Of a DNA stretch of 64,000 nucleotides, positions 21,337 through 29,774 are shown in pieces. Source of the DNA: Jejubacter calystegiae. Lineage in GTDB: Bacteria > Pseudomonadota > Gammaproteobacteria > Enterobacterales > Enterobacteriaceae. Location of the stretch: contig NZ_CP040428.1 in assembly GCF_005671395.1 (NCBI RefSeq), forward strand, positions 4,598,185 to 4,662,184, in the 5' to 3' direction. A model generated the notes under the pieces. It was not told where the DNA came from, did no database searches, and worked only from the letters and a program-made list of their open reading frames with translations. The translations under genes and the position numbers were made by a program. Numbering within the stretch: the first letter of the stretch is position 1; every line of letters begins with the position of its first letter.

Positions 21337-21600
21337 ATGGAAATCCGGGTATTTTACTCAAAGGGAACAACAACGAATATCTACGCAAAAGATCATCTTT
21401 CATCTGCTGATAAAGAAAAACTAACGGCACAGTTTTTTAAAAAACACCCTCTGGAAATTCGGGCCCCGGACGTATATCAGGCGCTGGAAAAACTCAGACA
21501 TGGAATAAAAGAGAACCATTCGGCACTGAGAGAATTTCCCGGAAACTGGCTAATCGATGCCGTTATTATAATTATCATTTATATGCTTAACGTCTTTTAA
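21337..21600 (+). CDS. Small protein of unknown function with C-terminal membrane helix
   Basis: Not recognised. An 87-residue frame starting MEIRVFYSKGTTTNIYAKD has a soluble N-terminal part that looks helical and charged (about residues 20-70, including QFFKKHPLEIRAPDVYQALE). It ends in one strongly hydrophobic helix, LIDAVIIIIIYMLNVF, so it may be a tail-anchored inner-membrane protein. I chose the ATG at 21337 over 21301 because an AGGGA-type ribosome site precedes it and the extension is low-complexity Arg-rich. Base composition is more AT-rich than its neighbours. It occupies the place of yegP in E. coli but does not resemble YegP. Confidence 0.5.
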   Translation: MEIRVFYSKGTTTNIYAKDHLSSADKEKLTAQFFKKHPLEIRAPDVYQALEKLRHGIKENHSALREFPGNWLIDAVIIIIIYMLNVF

Positions 21601-21782
21601 TCCGCCGTTGGATAACCCCCGGGCCCGGTGTGTCAGCCACATGCGCCACGCCCGGAGGTTTACTCCCCCGCCTGCTGGCGCTACAATTCCCGCCCTTAAA
21701 TAAAGGCTATATCCAAAGCCCTCGCTATACCGCCGTCTCATCAGGTGAGGCGGGTCTGACCTGTCATCAGAACGAGAAAATC

Positions 21783-23162
21783 ATGCTTAAACCGGAACTG
21801 CTCTCTCCGGCGGGAACGCTGAAAAATATGCGTTACGCCTTCGCCTACGGTGCCGATGCCGTCTACGCTGGCCAGCCACGCTACAGCCTGCGGGTGCGCA
21901 ATAACGAATTCAATCACGAAAATCTGGCGCTCGGCATTAACGAAGCCCATGCCCTTGGCAAAAAGTTCTACGTGGTGGTGAATATCGCTCCCCATAACGC
22001 CAAACTGAAAACCTTTATCCGCGACCTGAAACCGGTGGTGGATATGGGGCCAGACGCGCTGATTATGTCCGATCCCGGGCTGATTATGATGGTCCGCGAA
22101 GCTTTCCCTGAGATGGCGATTCACCTTTCGGTACAGGCCAACGCCGTAAACTGGGCGACGGTGAAGTTCTGGCATCAAATGGGGCTGACCCGTGTCATCC
22201 TTTCCCGCGAGCTGTCGCTGGAAGAGATTGCCGAAATCCGCCAGCAGGTGCCGGAAATGGAGCTGGAAGTCTTCGTGCATGGCGCGCTGTGCATGGCCTA
22301 TTCCGGCCGCTGCCTGCTTTCCGGTTATATCAACAAGCGCGACCCCAACCAGGGGACCTGCACCAACGCCTGTCGTTGGGAATATAAGGTGCAGGAAGGC
22401 AAACAGGATGAGGTGGGCAATATCGTCCATCAATACGAGCCGATCCCGGTTCAAAACGTAGAACCCACTCTGGGCAGCGGCGCGCCGACCGATAAGGTCT
22501 TTATGATTGAAGAGAGCCAGCGCCCGGGCGAATATATGACCGCCTTCGAGGACGAACACGGCACCTACATCATGAACTCGAAGGATTTACGCGCCATTGA
22601 ACACGTTGGCCGTCTGACCCAGCTTGGCGTGCACTCGCTGAAGATCGAAGGCCGCACCAAATCCTTCTATTACTGCGCCCGTACCGCCCAGGTGTACCGC
22701 CAGGCCATTGATGACGCGGCGGCCGGTAAGCCATTTGACCCTTCACTGCTGCAGACCCTGGAAGGGCTGGCGCACCGCGGTTATACCGAAGGTTTTCTGC
22801 GTCGTCATACCCATGACAGCTACCAGAACTACGAGTACGGCTACTCGGTTTCCGACAGACAGCAGTTTGTCGGCGAATTCACCGGCGAACGCCGCGGCTC
22901 CTTTGCTGCGGTAGCGGTAAAGAACAAGTTTTCGCTGGGCGATCTCCTTGAGATGATGACCCCCCAGGGCAATGTCACCTTCACCCTGGAGAGCATGGAA
23001 AACGGCAAAGGTGCCGCAGTGGAAGTCGCCCCGGGCAACGGCCACACCGTCTGGCTGCCGGTCCCCGAGGCAATGCCGCTGGAGTATGCCCTGTTGATGC
23101 GCAATCTGAACGGTCAGACCACCCGTAATCCGCACGGAAATGAGCAGGTTAGCGTAAGTTAA
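21783..23162 (+). CDS. trhP: TrhP (YegQ), U32-family tRNA hydroxylation protein
   Basis: A 459-residue U32 family protein. In E. coli TrhP (YegQ) takes part in prephenate-dependent 5-hydroxyuridine formation at position 34 of tRNAs, the precursor of cmo5U. The N-terminal barrel begins MLKPELLSPAGTLKNM, with FVHGALCMAYSGRCLLSGY carrying the conserved cysteines and GTCTNACRWEYKV adding two more, a plausible Fe-S cluster set. The C-terminal U32 beta domain follows at about 370-450. I chose the ATG at 21783 by agreement with E. coli; the frame is open upstream to 21630. The cyaR sRNA gene lies directly downstream, as in E. coli. Confidence 0.94.
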   Translation: MLKPELLSPAGTLKNMRYAFAYGADAVYAGQPRYSLRVRNNEFNHENLALGINEAHALGKKFYVVVNIAPHNAKLKTFIRDLKPVVDMGPDALIMSDPGLIMMVREAFPEMAIHLSVQANAVNWATVKFWHQMGLTRVILSRELSLEEIAEIRQQVPEMELEVFVHGALCMAYSGRCLLSGYINKRDPNQGTCTNACRWEYKVQEGKQDEVGNIVHQYEPIPVQNVEPTLGSGAPTDKVFMIEESQRPGEYMTAFEDEHGTYIMNSKDLRAIEHVGRLTQLGVHSLKIEGRTKSFYYCARTAQVYRQAIDDAAAGKPFDPSLLQTLEGLAHRGYTEGFLRRHTHDSYQNYEYGYSVSDRQQFVGEFTGERRGSFAAVAVKNKFSLGDLLEMMTPQGNVTFTLESMENGKGAAVEVAPGNGHTVWLPVPEAMPLEYALLMRNLNGQTTRNPHGNEQVSVS

Positions 23163-23178
23163 GCGGGGATCTTTTTTT

Positions 23179-23194
23179 TTCGAAAACGATCACA
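23179..23194 (+). promoter_or_regulatory. CRP site of the cyaR promoter
   Basis: TTCGA-AAACGA-TCACA has one perfect and one weak half of the CRP consensus TGTGA-N6-TCACA. Its centre (23186.5) is 41.5 bases before the start predicted from the -10 TATGAT at 23216-23221, the classic class II position. This agrees with known CRP activation of cyaR. Confidence 0.75.
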
Positions 23195-23227
23195 CACCAG
23201 CGCGACTGACGACGGTATGATGATCGC

Positions 23228-23309
23228 TCGAACGAAAATGAATCATCGGCTTTAACAGCAATCACCTCCTTAAACCTGCGTAAACTCATCTTACGCAGGT
23301 TTATTTTTG
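23228..23309 (+). ncRNA. cyaR: CyaR small regulatory RNA
   Basis: This Hfq-dependent sRNA lies between trhP (yegQ) and yegS, as in E. coli. The diagnostic ATCACCTCCTTAAACCTGCG segment matches E. coli CyaR (ACCACCTCCTTAGCCTGTG); the exposed CCTCCTT is the seed that pairs with ribosome sites of targets such as ompX, luxS and nadE. It ends in a perfect 12-bp terminator stem (23272-23283 with 23291-23302) and a T-rich tail. The start is inferred from the -10 TATGAT at 23216-23221 and may be off by two bases. The 5' half differs clearly from E. coli. Confidence 0.88.
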
Positions 23310-23389
23310 TCTTTCGTCCTGTTCTCAGGCGCCCCGCCTCGCTGTACGATAAACTTAATCTCCCCCTTGTTTGGTCCGAAGAGTCAGAT

Positions 23390-24286
23390 ATGGAAAATTC
23401 CTGCTTATCACTGATGATTGTTAATGGTAAAAGTGCGGGCGATGAGGCCCTGCGAACGGCCGTTGCCGATATGCGCGAAGCAGGCCACCGGCTGGAAGTG
23501 CGCGTCACCTGGGAGCACGGCGATGCCGCCCGCTACCTCGACGAAGCCGTGGCTCTTGGCGCGCAAACCGTGATTGCCGCAGGCGGCGATGGCACGATTA
23601 ACGAAGTCGCCACCGCTCTGGCGGGCCTGAGCGGCCAGCAGCCTGCGCTGGGCATTGTGCCGCTCGGCACCGCCAATGACTTTGCCACCAGCGCCGGTAT
23701 CCCTCTTGAGGCAGACAAGGCGCTACAGCTGGCGCTGGTCGGGCGCCCTTCCGCCATCGATCTGGTCGGCGTTAACGATAAGGCCTGGTTTATCAATATG
23801 GCAACGGGCGGCTTCGGTACCCGAATCACGACCGAAACTCCGGAAAAACTGAAAGCGGCGCTGGGCGGTGTCTCCTACTTTATTCACGGTCTGCTGCGGA
23901 TGGATACCCTGAAGCCGGACCGCTGCGAGATTCGCGGCGAGAATTTCCACTGGCAGGGGGATGCTCTGGCGATCGGCATCGGTAACGGCCGTCAGGCGGG
24001 CGGCGGTCAGCAGCTCTGCCCCGAAGCGCTGATCAACGACGGTCTGCTGCAACTGCGCATCTTCACCGGCGAAGAGCTGCTGCCCGCCCTGCTCTCCACT
24101 CTGGGCAAGCCGGAGGAGAACCCCAATATTATCGACGGCGCCTCATCCTGGTTCGAGATTGAAGCGCCGCACGACATTACCTTTAATCTGGACGGCGAAC
24201 CGCTGACTGGCCGCAGCTTCCGCATTGACGTTAAGCCGGGGGCTCTGAGTTGCCGCCTGCCGCCGGATTGTGTGCTGCTGAAGTGA
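23390..24286 (+). CDS. yegS: YegS, lipid kinase (diacylglycerol kinase fold)
   Basis: A 298-residue soluble lipid kinase. E. coli YegS phosphorylates phosphatidylglycerol in vitro; the physiological substrate is unknown. The nucleotide-binding loop [13 protein letters not shown] (about residues 64-76) and the [15 protein letters not shown] motif are those of the DAGK catalytic family. The C-terminal beta-sandwich has the LDGEPLTGR segment. Length is one residue less than E. coli YegS. Downstream lies repeat element B. Confidence 0.94.
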   Translation: MENSCLSLMIVNGKSAGDEALRTAVADMREAGHRLEVRVTWEHGDAARYLDEAVALGAQTVIAAGGDGTINEVATALAGLSGQQPALGIVPLGTANDFATSAGIPLEADKALQLALVGRPSAIDLVGVNDKAWFINMATGGFGTRITTETPEKLKAALGGVSYFIHGLLRMDTLKPDRCEIRGENFHWQGDALAIGIGNGRQAGGGQQLCPEALINDGLLQLRIFTGEELLPALLSTLGKPEENPNIIDGASSWFEIEAPHDITFNLDGEPLTGRSFRIDVKPGALSCRLPPDCVLLK

Positions 24287-24355
24287 CATTTCCCCTCCCT
24301 CTCCCCGTATACGTTGTATGTTCAGAGGGAGGCAGTTTCAGCGCAGAAGAAAAAT

Positions 24356-24498
24356 GGCAGAATATAATGATGCGGAGGACTGTTCCGTTCACTTTACGTG
24401 ACTGCTTTTCTGTTGATTCACAGCCGGTGAACGGAACCTTCGCCAGCACGGCATATTCCTCATGAACACAGCGCCACCGTAATAATATTCCCCGTCAA
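24356..24498. repeat. Short structured repeat, element B (minimal form)
   Basis: A 143-bp copy. The core 24382-24437 has perfect 11-bp inverted ends GTTCCGTTCAC/GTGAACGGAAC around TTTACGTGACTGCTTTTCTG and TTGATTCACAGCCG. The left flank (24356-24381) matches the reversed right flank of element A. The right flank (24427-24498, with CCACCGTAATAATATT) matches the right flank of element C almost base for base. It has no internal module and looks like the minimal or deleted form of the family. It fills the yegS to ABC-operon gap, a convergent junction. Confidence 0.85.
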
Positions 24499-24535
24499 GG
24501 ATGACTTTATCCCCGCGCTACCCCGCAATCCCCCC

Positions 24536-25318
24536 TTAATACGCCGCCACCTCCCGCGCCAGCTCGCGGCTATAGCGCTGGCTGGCGTCAATCAACATCC
24601 GGGTATAAGGCTGACGGGCCTTTCCTGCCACCAGCGCATCGACCCCCAGAGTCTCCAGTATTTTACCGTGCTGCATCACCGAAACCCGCTGGCACAGGTG
24701 AGCCATCACACCGGGATCGTGGGTCACCATCAGATAAGTCAGCCCGCCCTCGCGGTGCAGCGCCACCAGCAGGTTAAGAATTTCTGCCTGTACCGACACG
24801 TCCAGCGCAGAGGTAGGCTCGTCAAGCAGCAGTACCCTGGGCTCCAGGATTAGCGCCCGGGCGATGGCCACCCGCTGACGCTGGCCGCCGGAAAGCTGAT
24901 GCGGATAACGGTCGCGAAACGCACGGTTCAACCCCACCCGATCCAGCCAGCGGTTGATGCGCCCGTCGCGCCCGCCAGTGCCGTGAATCAGCAGCGGCTC
25001 TTCCAGAATATCGCCGATGGTATGGCGTGGATGCAGCGAACCCCAGGGATCCTGAAACACCATCTGAACCTGGCGGCAGCGTTCACGCTTCAGGCGGTGG
25101 GTCAGCGGTTCGCCCTCGATGGCAAGCTGGCCCTGCCAGTGGGTAAACAGCCCCGCCAGGCACTTAAGCACCGTGGTTTTACCGGAGCCGGACTCCCCTA
25201 TCAGCCCGTAAATCTCGCCGGGGCGTACGCTGAGCTCGACATCGAACAACACCTGGCGACGATCGGCCCCTTCGCCAAAGTGCAAATTCAGCCCCTGAGT
25301 GCGAATCATGGTTTCCAT
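24536..25318 (-). CDS. Opp/Dpp-type ABC transporter ATPase (second ATPase)
   Basis: A 260-residue nucleotide-binding subunit of a peptide/nickel-class importer. Visible motifs: Walker A GESGSGKTT, signature LSGGQRQRVAIARAL, Walker B VLLLDEPTSALD and the switch histidine in MVTHDPGV. It lacks the long oligopeptide-transporter C-terminal extension, so it is shorter than DppF (about 330). Last gene of the minus-strand operon, 12 bases after the other ATPase. The substrate cannot be read from it. Confidence 0.9.
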   Translation of the reverse strand: METMIRTQGLNLHFGEGADRRQVLFDVELSVRPGEIYGLIGESGSGKTTVLKCLAGLFTHWQGQLAIEGEPLTHRLKRERCRQVQMVFQDPWGSLHPRHTIGDILEEPLLIHGTGGRDGRINRWLDRVGLNRAFRDRYPHQLSGGQRQRVAIARALILEPRVLLLDEPTSALDVSVQAEILNLLVALHREGGLTYLMVTHDPGVMAHLCQRVSVMQHGKILETLGVDALVAGKARQPYTRMLIDASQRYSRELAREVAAY

Positions 25319-25330
25319 AACGTCTCCTGA

Positions 25331-26194
25331 TTATTCGGTCAGCCAGCGACTCTGGCGTTGCAGCACCGGCAGCGTCTCGCGGCGGCTATGCAGTTCGGGC
25401 AGCGCGGCGATCAGCCCCCGGGTGTAGGGGTGCTGCGCGCGATCCAGATCCCGTGCGGCAATGGACTCCACCACCCTGCCGGCATACATCACCAGCACCC
25501 GATCGCAGAAGCTGCGCACCAGGTTGATATCGTGGCTGATAAAGATAAGCCCCAGTCCGCGCGACTGCACCAGATCGTCAAGCAGCCCCAGAACCTGTAA
25601 ACGTACCGAGACATCCAGCGCCGAAGTCGGTTCATCGGCAATCACCAGTTCGGGATCGGTAATCAGCATCATGGCAATCATGATCCGCTGCCCCTGGCCG
25701 CCAGAGATCTCATGGGGATAGAGCCGGTAGACCCGACCCGGATCGCGGATCCGTACCACTTCCAGCATCGCCAGCGCTTTTTCCCGCGCCATTTTGCGAC
25801 TGCCGGTATGGTGGGTCCGCCAGGCCTCGGCTATCTGATCGCCCACGCAAATCACCGGATTCAGGGAATATTTCGGATCCTGCATAATCATGGAGATCCG
25901 CCCGCCGCGCAGGGCGCGCATCTGAGCGGCAGAGGCGCTACGCAGATCCAGGTCGCCAAACTGTAATCTGTCGGCATGAATTCGGGTGCGGGCGGCATGC
26001 AGCCGCAGCAGCGCCCGTCCAACGGTGGATTTACCGGAGCCGGATTCACCGACAATCGCCAGCTTTTCACGGCCCAGCGCGAAAGAGACGCCGCGCACCG
26101 CGTGGGTAGTCTGGCGACCGTTAACAAATTCAACGTGCAGATTACGCACGTCGAGCAGCGGCGCGTTATTCGCTGCGGGGATCGAGGATGTCAC
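25331..26194 (-). CDS. Opp/Dpp-type ABC transporter ATPase (first ATPase)
   Basis: A 287-residue ATPase, partner of the next gene. Walker A GESGSGKST, a slightly altered signature ISGGQGQRIMIAMML, Walker B LVIADEPTSALD and the HTTGSRK region are visible; the C terminus has the HPYTRGLIAALPE motif of DppD/OppD-type subunits. The start overlaps the upstream permease end by 29 bases. With two ATPases and two permeases it forms a complete importer. Confidence 0.9.
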   Translation of the reverse strand: MTSSIPAANNAPLLDVRNLHVEFVNGRQTTHAVRGVSFALGREKLAIVGESGSGKSTVGRALLRLHAARTRIHADRLQFGDLDLRSASAAQMRALRGGRISMIMQDPKYSLNPVICVGDQIAEAWRTHHTGSRKMAREKALAMLEVVRIRDPGRVYRLYPHEISGGQGQRIMIAMMLITDPELVIADEPTSALDVSVRLQVLGLLDDLVQSRGLGLIFISHDINLVRSFCDRVLVMYAGRVVESIAARDLDRAQHPYTRGLIAALPELHSRRETLPVLQRQSRWLTE

Positions 26195-27065
26195 GTAGGC
26201 CGTCTCCTAAAAAGTTAAACGCCAGGCTGTTAATCAGAATCGCCAGCCCCGGAATGGTCACCACCCACCAGCACTCCATCATGTAAGTGCGACCGCTGGA
26301 GATCATCGCCCCCCACTCTGGCTGCGGCGGCTGGGCGCCAAGCCCCAGAAAGCCCAGCCCGGCAGCGGTCAGAATAATCCCGGCCATATTCATGGTGATG
26401 CGGATAATCACCGACGGCAGGCACAGCGGGACGATATGGCGCCACAGTACCCGCAGCGGCGACGCCCCCTGCAGCCGCACCGCCGAAATAAAGTCCGCCT
26501 GGCGCAGGGAGAGGGTTTCCGCCCGCGCCAGACGGGCGATGGGCGGCCAGGCGGTGAGCGCAATGGCGATCACCACATGCTCCAGCCCCGGCCCCAGGGC
26601 GGCCACAAAGGCCAGCGCCAGTACCAGACTCGGAAACGAGATAAAAATATCGGTAATGCGCATCAGCGCTTTGTCCACCGCGCCGCCGAAATAGCCTGCG
26701 GTCACGCCCAGCGCCAGCCCCAGCGGTCCCACGGTCAGCGACACCAGCAGCACAATGTAGAGCGTAATCCGCGCCCCATATACCAGACGACTGAAGATAT
26801 CGCGCCCGAACTCGTCGGTGCCGAACCAGTGGCGGGCATCCGGCGGGCTAAGGGCATTATTAAGGTCCTGAATCAGCGGGTTGTACGGCGCTATCCAGGG
26901 GGCAAACAGCGCCGTCACCATCAGCAGCAGGATAATCGCGCCGCCGACGGCGGTCAGCGGATTGCGCGCCATCTGCCCGATAAACGCGGCACTTCGCCTG
27001 GCGGCGCGCTTGAGCCGCACCCGGCGTTCACCGGCAACGACACCGGATTCAAGGGAAAGCGTCAT
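26166..27065 (-). CDS. Opp/Dpp-type ABC transporter permease (DppC-like)
   Basis: A 299-residue inner-membrane permease. The OppC_N segment (ARNPLTAVGGAIILLLMV) precedes the transport domain; RYHFGTDEFGRD-like GTDEFGRDIFSRLVYGAR and the EAA loop region SLRQADFISAVRLQGAS are typical of DppC. I chose the ATG at 27065 because it overlaps the upstream permease stop by 4 bases; the open frame extends to 27218 but lies inside that gene. Confidence 0.9.
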   Translation of the reverse strand: MTLSLESGVVAGERRVRLKRAARRSAAFIGQMARNPLTAVGGAIILLLMVTALFAPWIAPYNPLIQDLNNALSPPDARHWFGTDEFGRDIFSRLVYGARITLYIVLLVSLTVGPLGLALGVTAGYFGGAVDKALMRITDIFISFPSLVLALAFVAALGPGLEHVVIAIALTAWPPIARLARAETLSLRQADFISAVRLQGASPLRVLWRHIVPLCLPSVIIRITMNMAGIILTAAGLGFLGLGAQPPQPEWGAMISSGRTYMMECWWVVTIPGLAILINSLAFNFLGDGLRDILDPRSE

Positions 27066-28099
27066 GATCGGGTCCTCGGGTCGAAGAGTTGATAAAGCAT
27101 GTCGGACAGCAGATTCAGGGTGACGAAGATAATCCCCACCACCAGCACGCCGCCCATCACCGCATTCATATCGCCAAGCAACAGACTGCCGGTCAGCCAC
27201 GACCCGAAGCCGGGCCACGAAAAGACGGTTTCGATCAATACCGCCCCTTCCAGCAGCGATCCATAGGCCAGCGCCACCACCGTCAGCAGCTGCACCAGAA
27301 TATTGCGGAACGCGTGATTCCAGATGACCTGTCGTTCGGTCAACCCCTTAACCCGGGCGGTGATAATGAACTCCTGAGACAACTGGGCCAGCATAAAGCT
27401 GCGGGTCATCCGGCTGATGTAAGCCAGCGAATGGAAGCCCAGTAGCGCCGCGGGCAGGATCAGGTGATTCAGCGCGCTGCGCAGCACCTCCATATTGCCC
27501 GCCAGTAGCGTATCCAGCACAATCAGACCGCTGCGAGTCGGCACCGCACCGTCCAGGCTCATATCCAGCCGCCCGGCGCCGCCCACCCAACCCAGCCAGG
27601 CGTAGAACACCAGCAGCCCCATCATCCCCACCCAGAAAATGGGGGTGGAATATCCCGCCAGGCTGATGATGCGCACCACGTAGTCAAGAGCACCATTGCG
27701 CCGCGCCGCCGCCATCACCCCAAGCGGAATGCCCAGCCCGGCGCCAATAACAATCGCCAGGGTCGCCAGCTCCAGGGTGGCCGGAAAGACCCGCAGGATA
27801 TCCTGAGCCACCGGCCTTCCGGTCAGCAGGGCATTGCCCAAATCGCCCTGGGCCAGCCCGCCCAGCCAGATAATAAACTGGTGCCACAGGGGTTTATCAA
27901 AGCCCAACTGCCGATAAACCTGCTGGTAAGTGCTCTGGTCCGCATCCGGCCCGACGATGGAGAGTACCGGGTCCACCGGCATCACCCGGCCGATAAAAAA
28001 GGTTAGTAACAGCAGGCCAAACAGCGTGACCGCCACCTGCCACAGACGCGCCGACAGACGTCGGGCCATGATGCCGCCAGAAGATGATATCGCCGTCAT
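27062..28099 (-). CDS. Opp/Dpp-type ABC transporter permease (DppB-like)
   Basis: A 345-residue inner-membrane permease. The N-terminal helix (VTLFGLLLLTFFIGRVMPVD) and the DppB-like GFDKPLWHQFIIWLGGLAQGDLG loop are typical of the family, as is the C-terminal VVGIIFVTLNLLSDMLYQLFDPR. The start at 28099 overlaps the stop of the binding-protein gene by 4 bases, indicating coupling. A second ATG ten codons downstream (MARRLSARLW) is an alternative start. Confidence 0.9.
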   Translation of the reverse strand: MTAISSSGGIMARRLSARLWQVAVTLFGLLLLTFFIGRVMPVDPVLSIVGPDADQSTYQQVYRQLGFDKPLWHQFIIWLGGLAQGDLGNALLTGRPVAQDILRVFPATLELATLAIVIGAGLGIPLGVMAAARRNGALDYVVRIISLAGYSTPIFWVGMMGLLVFYAWLGWVGGAGRLDMSLDGAVPTRSGLIVLDTLLAGNMEVLRSALNHLILPAALLGFHSLAYISRMTRSFMLAQLSQEFIITARVKGLTERQVIWNHAFRNILVQLLTVVALAYGSLLEGAVLIETVFSWPGFGSWLTGSLLLGDMNAVMGGVLVVGIIFVTLNLLSDMLYQLFDPRTRS

Positions 28100-29727
28100 C
28101 CTCGTACCTCCCCGCCCGCCGGGCGTTTACTGACGTCACGCAGAAAAGTGGTGGCCGATGGGTGCGGAATGTAGTTCAGCACCTCGTTACGCACCACCAC
28201 CGAATCCACCATCTGGGACAGCGGAATCAGCGCCGGGATTAACTGTTCATAGCGTTGCTGAATAGCCTGATAATCCGCCTGCTGTTTTTGCGGATCGCGC
28301 TCCACCAGCGCCTGGTCGATCATCCGGTTGATCTGCGGGTCATACATGCCGGTACGCCAGCCCTGAAAGTTGGTCAGGCGCGCGCTGTCGCGGTTATCCG
28401 GGTTGTAGACCAGCGAGCGCAGGCTGGAATGGGGATGCGGCTCCATACCGCTACCGCCGCGCCCCACCAGCATGTCGAAGCGCCGCTCGCGCATGGCGCC
28501 GTAGATCTGGTTGCCGGTGCCGGTCATGATTTTGGCGTTAATACCGGCCTGCATCAGGGTGGACTGCACCGCGATGGCGATATTGATAAATGGCTGATCC
28601 GCCAGGACCCGCAGGGTGGTCTCAAAGCCGTCCGGGTAGCCAGCCTCGGCCAGCAGCGCCTTCGCCCGCGCCACGTCCAGCCGGTAGCCGGGGTCCGGCA
28701 ACGTTGCCGCCATACCCGACTGAATTGGCCGCTGATGCAACACGCCGTAGCCGGGCATCAGCGCCTTGTTGATGCCCTGATAGTCAATCAGCCAGCGCAC
28801 CGCTTCGCGCACCTTTGGGTTCGCGAAATGAGGCTCGTTCATGCTCATCGCCACATAGTAGAGGGTGCCGCGCCGCACGCCGTCTACGGTGACCGCCGGA
28901 TCGTCGCGCAGCGCCCGCACGTCAGCCACCGCCATATTGCTGGCGATATCAATATCCCCTTTAGCAATCATCAGACGCAGGGTCTGGGATTCCTGAAAAT
29001 GGCGGAAAATCACCCGGGCGAGCTTCGGCTCACCGCGCCAGTAGTGGGGATTGCGTACCATCGTCAGCCGATCTTTGGCCTGCCAGACCTCCAGCGAGAA
29101 AGGCCCGGATCCGGCGGCGTGGGTGGTCAGCCAGCGATTGCCCCAGTCGCCGTTTTGGGCATGGGCCTGCACCGTTTTACTGTCGAGCACCACCACATTG
29201 CCTAACGCCGCCAGCGAGTAGATCACCAGTTGCGGATCGCCGGGCTGCGGCAGGGTAATTTCCACGGTCCAGGGATCCGGCGCCCGCACGTGGCTGTCAA
29301 CGTTATCCCGGGTAAAGCCGTAGGATTTCCACACCGAAGCCTGAGCCAGATTCAGGTGCAGTACGCGGCGCATTGACCAGACCGCGTCTTCCGCCGTCAG
29401 CAGATTGCCGGAATGAAAGGTCACACCGCGCCGCAGGTGAAAGCGAATGCTGTCGCCCTGGGGGCTAATCTGCCACGACTCCGCCAGCGCCGGGCGCACG
29501 TTGCTCAGCCGTTTGGGATCCAGTTCCACCAGCGGATCGTAGAGGTTAACCATCATGCCCACCGCCTCGTTACCGGTCATCGCGGCCGGATCCAGGGTGA
29601 GCAGATTATTCATATTCATGCCGATAATAAGCTGGTCCGACGGCGTTTTCGCAAGCGTCGGAGCGGCCCCCAGCATGAGCAGGAACGTGAGCAGCCACGC
29701 CCCCCATCGCGAGCCTGTTGTCATCAT
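28096..29727 (-). CDS. Periplasmic solute-binding protein, SBP_bac_5 family
   Basis: A 543-residue extracytoplasmic binding protein of the peptide/nickel ABC class. A cleavable signal peptide is clear (WGAWLLTFLLMLGAAPTLA, cut about residue 26), then the family hallmark RPALAESWQISPQGDSIRFH and LRRGVTFHSG. Such proteins bind peptides but also oligosaccharides, opines or sugar-acid-like ligands. The adjacent enolase-superfamily gene points to a carboxylated sugar or similar ligand rather than a plain peptide; that is inference. It starts 47 bases after that gene. Confidence 0.9.
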   Translation of the reverse strand: MMTTGSRWGAWLLTFLLMLGAAPTLAKTPSDQLIIGMNMNNLLTLDPAAMTGNEAVGMMVNLYDPLVELDPKRLSNVRPALAESWQISPQGDSIRFHLRRGVTFHSGNLLTAEDAVWSMRRVLHLNLAQASVWKSYGFTRDNVDSHVRAPDPWTVEITLPQPGDPQLVIYSLAALGNVVVLDSKTVQAHAQNGDWGNRWLTTHAAGSGPFSLEVWQAKDRLTMVRNPHYWRGEPKLARVIFRHFQESQTLRLMIAKGDIDIASNMAVADVRALRDDPAVTVDGVRRGTLYYVAMSMNEPHFANPKVREAVRWLIDYQGINKALMPGYGVLHQRPIQSGMAATLPDPGYRLDVARAKALLAEAGYPDGFETTLRVLADQPFINIAIAVQSTLMQAGINAKIMTGTGNQIYGAMRERRFDMLVGRGGSGMEPHPHSSLRSLVYNPDNRDSARLTNFQGWRTGMYDPQINRMIDQALVERDPQKQQADYQAIQQRYEQLIPALIPLSQMVDSVVVRNEVLNYIPHPSATTFLRDVSKRPAGGEVRG

Positions 29728-29774
29728 AGAGATACCGAAGGTCAGAGGTATTTTTTACCGCGCAGCGCGGCGTT

